Source: an uncultured Collinsella sp.
GTDB taxonomy: Bacteria; Actinomycetota; Coriobacteriia; Coriobacteriales; Coriobacteriaceae
Reading direction: 5' to 3'
DNA length: 18,764 bases
NCBI GenBank assembly: GCA_902475785.1
Contig: CABSAN010000042.1
Location: 1-18,764, forward strand
Positions within the stretch are counted from its first letter, which is position 1. Every line of letters starts with the position of its first letter. The position numbers were made by a program, and so were the translations under genes. The notes beneath the pieces were generated by a model. That model was not told where the DNA came from and did not search any database. It saw nothing but the letters and a program-made list of their open reading frames with translations. Of the stretch, positions 14,888 to 18,764 are shown in pieces.

Positions 14888-16150
14888 TTAAGGCAATCGC
14901 CACAAGCGATTTTTCAGCCGATAAAACAGCGCCGTCGTCAACGTCAGCACCGCCAACATGCCTGCGAATACAATCGCCGGTGTCCATCGATCATATGCGA
15001 GCCCGTAAACCAATTGGCCAATAGGCGTTGCACAGGAAAGCATCATATAAACGAGTGCCAGCACTTTTCCGCAGAGTTCCTTTGGCGCTGACCGCTGAAC
15101 AAATGAAACGATTTCGACCGATGCAATGCTTGCCCACGCCATGACCCATGCCGAGCCGGCCGCAAGCGCAGCAAACGCAAATTCATTAGGACCGCTCAGT
15201 AGCGTGACAATAATCGGTACGACTCCAAAACAGATCATCGCAACATATCGACATATGCCCTTGAAGGAAAAACGATGCGGCCAAATACCGACCAAACCAC
15301 TGCCGACAAGACCACCCAAGCCCATAGCCACCTCAATAATCCCAACAAAGGATGACTGTATTCCGAGATGCTTTGAAACAATAACGGGAGCACCAATCGT
15401 TAACCCAACTAACGCAAGGTTCAAAATAGCCGCAATCAAAAACACAACGATCAATGATGAGTTTTGAGACAGGTACCGAATCAACTCCCGAAAATCGTTT
15501 CGGCGTGTCGTACGAGTCGCGCCGTCTCCCATCGTTTCAGATGAGGCATTTTGCTTGAGTGCGCCCCCGAACAGCAGGGCTGAAATCGTAAACGTCAACG
15601 CCGCGGTTTCGCATAGAGTATCGATACCAAAGCACCCATAGACTGCCGTCCCGACTACAGGCCCCAAGATATTGCTCATCATGATTATCTGCGAGACCAA
15701 CGCAGTGGCACGCTCAACCTTTTCTTGGCCCGTCATGCGCACCGCCTCAATTTGAAGCATCGGTTTCAGCAGCGATTGGATGCCATATTGGACGCAAAGC
15801 ATTGCTGCCACGACAACCGCAAGAGGCAGCGAACGCTTCATGGGGATAAACAGCAGTGATGCAGCCATCAGAACAATGCCGAGTACCACAAGAACCCCGC
15901 GATGTCTTCCCCGATCCGCCAAAATCCCGCCAACCGGAGTCGCGAGCACGCCCGGTATGAACGCTATCGCCGCGACGGCGCCATATAACGTTGAGGAGCC
16001 GCTGCAATCGAACAAGTAGAGCGGACACGCAAAGCACAGTGCCGACAGCATCGAATACGCACACAGCTGTGCAACAAGAAGACCAAATAGCCTGATAGAT
16101 CGCACTGTTTTTGGCGCCAATGAAACGCTAATTCTTCGCATCCCAGCCAT
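14888..16150 (-). CDS. MFS transporter, probable drug efflux type
   Basis: This 420-residue, roughly 12-segment major facilitator superfamily membrane protein resembles the antibiotic/drug exporter group (MefA-like layout). GGILADRGRHR at 74-84 is the motif A loop between segments 2 and 3. A hydrophilic central loop (around 195-225) separates the halves. The gene is lower in GC than its neighbours, for example 38% in 15421-15480 against 75% in 9721-9780. The start at 16150 has a GGGGG-containing leader but no standard binding site, and ATG at 16141 is an alternative. A TetR gene lies just upstream on the same strand, with a perfect operator-like palindrome 13-37 bases before the start. Regulated export of a toxic compound is likely; the substrate is unknown. 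Confidence 0.9.
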   Translation of the reverse strand: MAGMRRISVSLAPKTVRSIRLFGLLVAQLCAYSMLSALCFACPLYLFDCSGSSTLYGAVAAIAFIPGVLATPVGGILADRGRHRGVLVVLGIVLMAASLLFIPMKRSLPLAVVVAAMLCVQYGIQSLLKPMLQIEAVRMTGQEKVERATALVSQIIMMSNILGPVVGTAVYGCFGIDTLCETAALTFTISALLFGGALKQNASSETMGDGATRTTRRNDFRELIRYLSQNSSLIVVFLIAAILNLALVGLTIGAPVIVSKHLGIQSSFVGIIEVAMGLGGLVGSGLVGIWPHRFSFKGICRYVAMICFGVVPIIVTLLSGPNEFAFAALAAGSAWVMAWASIASVEIVSFVQRSAPKELCGKVLALVYMMLSCATPIGQLVYGLAYDRWTPAIVFAGMLAVLTLTTALFYRLKNRLWRLP

Positions 16151-16162
16151 AAGCCTGCCCCC

Positions 16163-16187
16163 AAATACATACTGTCAGTATGTATTT
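16163..16187. promoter_or_regulatory. TetR operator 1 before the MFS gene
   Basis: AAATACATACT, GTC, AGTATGTATTT is a perfect 11+3+11 palindrome ending 13 bases upstream of the MFS start codon. Its size and composition are those of TetR-family operators such as AcrR-type sites. It probably overlaps the MFS promoter or transcription start. Confidence 0.8.
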
Positions 16188-16229
16188 AATGACTTGAAAA
16201 GGGCAGCCGTGGCTACCCTCACAAATCAA

Positions 16230-16250
16230 TTACATACCGTTGGTATCTAT
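16230..16250. promoter_or_regulatory. TetR operator 2, degenerate copy
   Basis: ATACC, GTT, GGTAT form the core of a second palindrome directly after the TetR stop codon. The 21-base site agrees with operator 1 at 16 of 21 positions. Its centre is 65 bp from that of operator 1, so two regulator dimers could bind along the intergenic stretch. Confidence 0.55.
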
Positions 16251-16251
16251 A

Positions 16252-16914
16252 TTACCACCCGGCACGGTTCCATACGTCCCAAATCTGGGCCGTTGTCTGG
16301 AGCACTTCATTACCCAAATCGAGCCCCACCGCTGCCGCCATCTGTGCCAAACATTGTGCGCGAGCGAGCATTCGCTCCTTGGGCTCGAGCGGACGGAACA
16401 ATGGCAGCAGCCAAAGATTCGCTAACAACGATACGGCCTCCGCTGCTTCGCGCGGGCATTCGCACGCAATGGAGCCGTCGGCGATGCCCTCCTCGATTAC
16501 TGGCAAGAGATTGCCATCGGCCGACTCGTCAAACGAACCTTGGTACTGCATCGCCAGCAGCCGCGAGCTTTTTACCGGATCTGCCGCAGGATGCATGCGA
16601 GCCCATAGCTCGATTTGCGGAACGACGGACTCGGGCGCATAAAGTCGTTTGAGCTTTTGAGCTCCCGTCATATTGCCAGCACCGAGTGTCGCGCGACGGT
16701 GTTCAGCAATCGGAGCCGTTGCCCGATCAAATGCGGCGTTGAAAATCTCCTCTTTGCTCTTAAAGTGATGATAGACAGCACCCTTGGTCATGCCATCGAG
16801 GCGGTCGACGATGTCTTGGATGCTCGTCCCCTCATAACCCTGTACGCAGAATAGCTCCAGCGCCGCGTCGAGAATCTTCGCGACAGTCTCCTCGGGATAT
16901 TTATTACGACCCAT
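16252..16914 (-). CDS. TetR family regulator of the MFS transporter
   Basis: This is a 220-residue TetR-type repressor. The N-terminal domain (RNKYPEETVAKILDAALELF) leads into a helix-turn-helix at about 29-50 (TSIQDIVDRLDGMTKGAVYHHF), the most conserved part of the family. The C-terminal part is a helical ligand-binding region. The start at 16914 is preferred because the TetR domain begins there; an in-frame ATG at 16950 would add 12 residues, and neither has a strong ribosome binding site. The stop codon abuts operator 2 and the MFS gene begins 101 bp further on, so it very likely controls that pump. Confidence 0.88.
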   Translation of the reverse strand: MGRNKYPEETVAKILDAALELFCVQGYEGTSIQDIVDRLDGMTKGAVYHHFKSKEEIFNAAFDRATAPIAEHRRATLGAGNMTGAQKLKRLYAPESVVPQIELWARMHPAADPVKSSRLLAMQYQGSFDESADGNLLPVIEEGIADGSIACECPREAAEAVSLLANLWLLPLFRPLEPKERMLARAQCLAQMAAAVGLDLGNEVLQTTAQIWDVWNRAGW

Positions 16915-16917
16915 AAT

Positions 16918-16982
16918 CCGTCCATCCACAACGCAAGTCTTGTGCCTCATTGCAGCATTTTAACGTTGCGGATGGTAGACGG
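16918..16982 (-). other. stem-loop between the P-II gene and the second tetR
   Basis: On the minus strand CCATCCGCAACG pairs with CGTTGTGGATGG (one G-T pair), extended by CCGT/ACGG beyond a 3-base bulge, around a 30-base loop. It begins 7 bases after the P-II stop and ends 3 bases before the tetR ATG at 16914. With no T tract it is a poor intrinsic terminator. It could mask the tetR start region in read-through transcripts. Confidence 0.5.
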
Positions 16983-16988
16983 TCGATT

Positions 16989-17327
16989 CTACACCGCGGC
17001 GGGGCCGTGTTCGCCGGTACGGATGCGGATAACCTCCTCGACCGGCTCGACCCAGATCTTGCCGTCGCCGACGGCTCCGGTGCGAGCAGCGTTGCAGATA
17101 ATCTCGACAATGCCGTCGACATGCTCGTCGGCGCAAATAAGGGTGAACTGTACCTTAGGGATCGTGTTGACAAGCAACTCGTTGCCGCGCACGTATTCCT
17201 TCCAGCCATGCTGCGCGCCGCAGCCCTGCACCTGGTTGATGGTCATACCACGAACATCAGCAGCAAACAGCGCGTCTTTGAGAACCTCAAGCTTTTCCTG
17301 GCGCACGATAGCCGTGATCTTTTTCAT
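16989..17327 (-). CDS. glnB: P-II family nitrogen regulatory protein
   Basis: This 112-residue trimeric P-II signalling protein binds ATP/ADP and 2-oxoglutarate and reports nitrogen status. It normally docks on AmtB to close ammonium uptake. The typical N-terminus MKKITAIVRQ, T-loop at about 36-55, B-loop TGAVGDGKI (83-91) and C-terminal RIRTGE (101-106) are present and the length is standard. Aligned with E. coli GlnB, position 51 is Leu instead of the uridylylated or adenylylated Tyr, and position 46 is Val; the only Tyr in the loop is at 45. AGAGAGGA seven bases upstream fixes the start. It follows amtB by 48 bp on the same strand, hence a shared operon; glnK would be an equally valid name. 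Control by nucleotide and 2-oxoglutarate binding alone is likely. Confidence 0.93.
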   Translation of the reverse strand: MKKITAIVRQEKLEVLKDALFAADVRGMTINQVQGCGAQHGWKEYVRGNELLVNTIPKVQFTLICADEHVDGIVEIICNAARTGAVGDGKIWVEPVEEVIRIRTGEHGPAAV

Positions 17328-17375
17328 AGTAAATTCCTCTCTTTAAGAGTTAGTCTGACAGAACGTTAGAAACCG

Positions 17376-18653
17376 CTAGTCCAGACCACTAAACGAAGGA
17401 TACGCGCTCTCGCCGTGCTGACTCGCATCCAGGCCCAGTGCCTCGTCTGCCTCGTCCACACGCAGGCTGCCGTGGAACAACGCCTTGACCACCGCAGCGA
17501 TCACCAAATCGAGCACCAGTACAATAGCGACCGTCACCACAATGCCCAAAATCTGCGAGATGAGCAGCGACACGTCGCCCGTGTAGAACAGACCGCCCTT
17601 ACCGGTCCACGAGAGCTCCGGCACGCAGAACAGGCCCGTGAGCACGCCGCCCAAAATTCCGCCGATACCGTGGCAACCAAACGCATCGAGTGCATCGTCG
17701 TAGCCAAACTTGGTCTTAAGATGGCTGATAGCCAGGTAGCAGACGGGCGAAACAATCAGGCCCATGACCAGCGCTGCCCACGGTTCGACAAAGCCCGCGC
17801 CGGGCGTGACCACCACAAGGCCCGCAACCAGACCGGTGCTGGCACCCACCAGCGTGGGGCGACCGGTGTGCACGCGCTCGACGGCAAGCCACGAGACCAT
17901 GCCCGCCGCGCTGGCCGTCACGGTGTTGAGGATGGCGAGTGCCGCCACGGCGTCGGCCTTAAACTCGCTGCCGCCGTTAAAGCCAAACCAGCCAAACCAA
18001 AGCAGCCCGGCGCCCAGCGCCACAAACGGCACGTTATGCGGACGGTAGCTCACCATGCCAAAGCCGCGACGACGGCCGAGCATTAAGCAGAAAATCAGGC
18101 CCGTCAGACCGGACGAAATGTGAACCACGTCGCCGCCCGCAAAGTCGAGCGCGCCGATAATGTCGCCGATAAAGGAGCCCTCGCCGCCCCAAACCATGTG
18201 GGCAAGCGGCGCATAGACCACGAGCAGCCAAATGCCCAGGAAGGCCGCCATGGCACCAAACTTAACGCGGCCAGCCAGGCTGCCCGTGACGATAGCAGCC
18301 GTGATCATGGCAAACGCCATCTGGAAGGCGATGTTGATGATCTGAGGGTAGACAGCACCGTCCGCGGCATTGCCCTCAGCCGCCTGCAGCACCTGGTTGA
18401 GCACCGGCAGGCACAGCAACTGGTCAAAGCCGCCAATAAACGGACTGGAGCCGTCACCGCCGTAGGCCAGCGACCAGCCGGCAACAATCCACAGCACACC
18501 AACCAGGCCAATGGCGCCAAAGCACATAAGCATGGTGTTGATGACATTTTTGCGCCTGGACAGGCCGCCATAGAAAAACGCCAGGCCCGGTGTCATTAAA
18601 AACACGAGCATGGTGCAGATGAGCATAAACGTTGTCGATCCCGTATCGTACAT
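17376..18653 (-). CDS. amtB: ammonium transporter
   Basis: This 425-residue Amt/Rh family channel imports ammonium through about 11 membrane segments. Family residues are visible: AFFYGGLSRRKNV at 25-37, Asp170 before the GG (AmtB Asp160 equivalent), the twin pore histidines His178 (DVVHISSG) and His328 (AFGCHGIGG), and the C-terminal GLDASQHGESAY (407-418) used to respond to P-II. The start at 18653 has AAGGGGGAG just upstream. The frame runs back to a TTG at 18710 without a binding site, so the longer version is not preferred. The P-II gene follows at 48 bp. The window ends 111 bp upstream; no clear promoter was identified there. Confidence 0.95.
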   Translation of the reverse strand: MYDTGSTTFMLICTMLVFLMTPGLAFFYGGLSRRKNVINTMLMCFGAIGLVGVLWIVAGWSLAYGGDGSSPFIGGFDQLLCLPVLNQVLQAAEGNAADGAVYPQIINIAFQMAFAMITAAIVTGSLAGRVKFGAMAAFLGIWLLVVYAPLAHMVWGGEGSFIGDIIGALDFAGGDVVHISSGLTGLIFCLMLGRRRGFGMVSYRPHNVPFVALGAGLLWFGWFGFNGGSEFKADAVAALAILNTVTASAAGMVSWLAVERVHTGRPTLVGASTGLVAGLVVVTPGAGFVEPWAALVMGLIVSPVCYLAISHLKTKFGYDDALDAFGCHGIGGILGGVLTGLFCVPELSWTGKGGLFYTGDVSLLISQILGIVVTVAIVLVLDLVIAAVVKALFHGSLRVDEADEALGLDASQHGESAYPSFSGLD

Positions 18654-18764
18654 TCGCTCCCCCTTGGTCGCATGAACGTTGTCGGCGCCCATAATGGGGC
18701 CGAGGGGCAACTGGTGTAGACCAGATACGGCGTTGTTAAACGCTGCGTTGTCGAATGGAAACGG

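Noticed and set aside
14821..15024. Plus-strand 67-codon open frame with AAGGAGAGG before its ATG
   Set aside because: The good-looking binding site is only the mirror image of the HAD start region created by the 22-bp palindrome. The frame overlaps the MFS gene in antisense and has no protein features.
18711..18724. CTGGT-GTAG-ACCAG palindrome upstream of amtB
   Set aside because: It has only 5-bp arms, no second copy, and no recognised nitrogen-regulator consensus; it is likely chance.
1..18764. CRISPR array, tRNA or rRNA genes, transposase or phage genes
   Set aside because: I looked for spaced direct repeats, cloverleaf-type sequences with a T-arm GGTTCGAATCC motif, and integrase or transposase motifs, and saw none by eye. 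A scan with tRNAscan-SE and CRISPR finders would settle it.

Overview
The window looks like part of the chromosome of a gut actinobacterium of the class Coriobacteriia, most likely Collinsella or a close relative. This rests on the high GC of most genes, the very long single-chain 2-hydroxyacyl-CoA dehydratase activase, the Tat-type arylsulfotransferase, strong GGAGG-type ribosome binding sites, and recognition of protein style. No database search was possible. I see twelve credible protein genes, no tRNA, rRNA, CRISPR array, transposase or prophage gene. Ten of the twelve genes are on the minus strand.

Layout, left to right. (1) 98-1557: dCMP/cytidine deaminase and type III pantothenate kinase (coaX), a minus-strand pair. 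(2) 1615-1741: a 127-bp element with perfect 37-bp inverted ends, sitting in the divergent promoter region. (3) 1864-4922: two plus-strand membrane protein genes, an OPT-family oligopeptide transporter ending in a strong terminator, then a DUF389 membrane protein carrying an EF-hand-like loop. (4) 4992-7873: an exported arylsulfotransferase and a 3-hydroxyacyl-CoA dehydrogenase, both minus strand. (5) 7874-8288: a 415-bp gap holding a second long inverted repeat (21-bp arms) and the terminator of the next gene. (6) 8289-13793: a TetR-type regulator 12 bp upstream of a 1593-residue activase/dehydratase-like fusion protein, with a palindromic operator candidate upstream. (7) 13915-14778: a Cof-type HAD phosphatase whose ribosome binding site and start codon lie inside a perfect 22-bp hairpin. 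(8) 14888-16914: a TetR-MFS efflux pair with two related palindromic operators between the genes and visibly lower GC than its surroundings, which suggests acquisition. (9) 16989-18653: amtB followed by a P-II gene, the ammonium uptake pair. Its P-II protein has leucine where the classical uridylylated Tyr51 would be.

How the genes fit together. The activase fusion (ATP-driven electron donor fused to a dehydratase-like half) and the 3-hydroxyacyl-CoA dehydrogenase suggest CoA-ester fermentation, and coaX supplies the CoA pathway, but the functional link is inference from proximity. The OPT transporter, AmtB/P-II, MFS pump and arylsulfotransferase are nutrient, nitrogen, toxin-export and sulfo-conjugate functions plausible for a gut anaerobe.

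The least explained material is non-coding: three kinds of palindromic element (1615-1741, 8043-8172, 13885-13915) and two hairpins that overlap translation start regions (14772-14827, 16918-16982). I found no clear-cut new multi-gene system. The RBS-covering hairpin, the self-contained activase fusion, the EF-hand DUF389 protein and the Tyr51-less P-II are the best candidates for follow-up.
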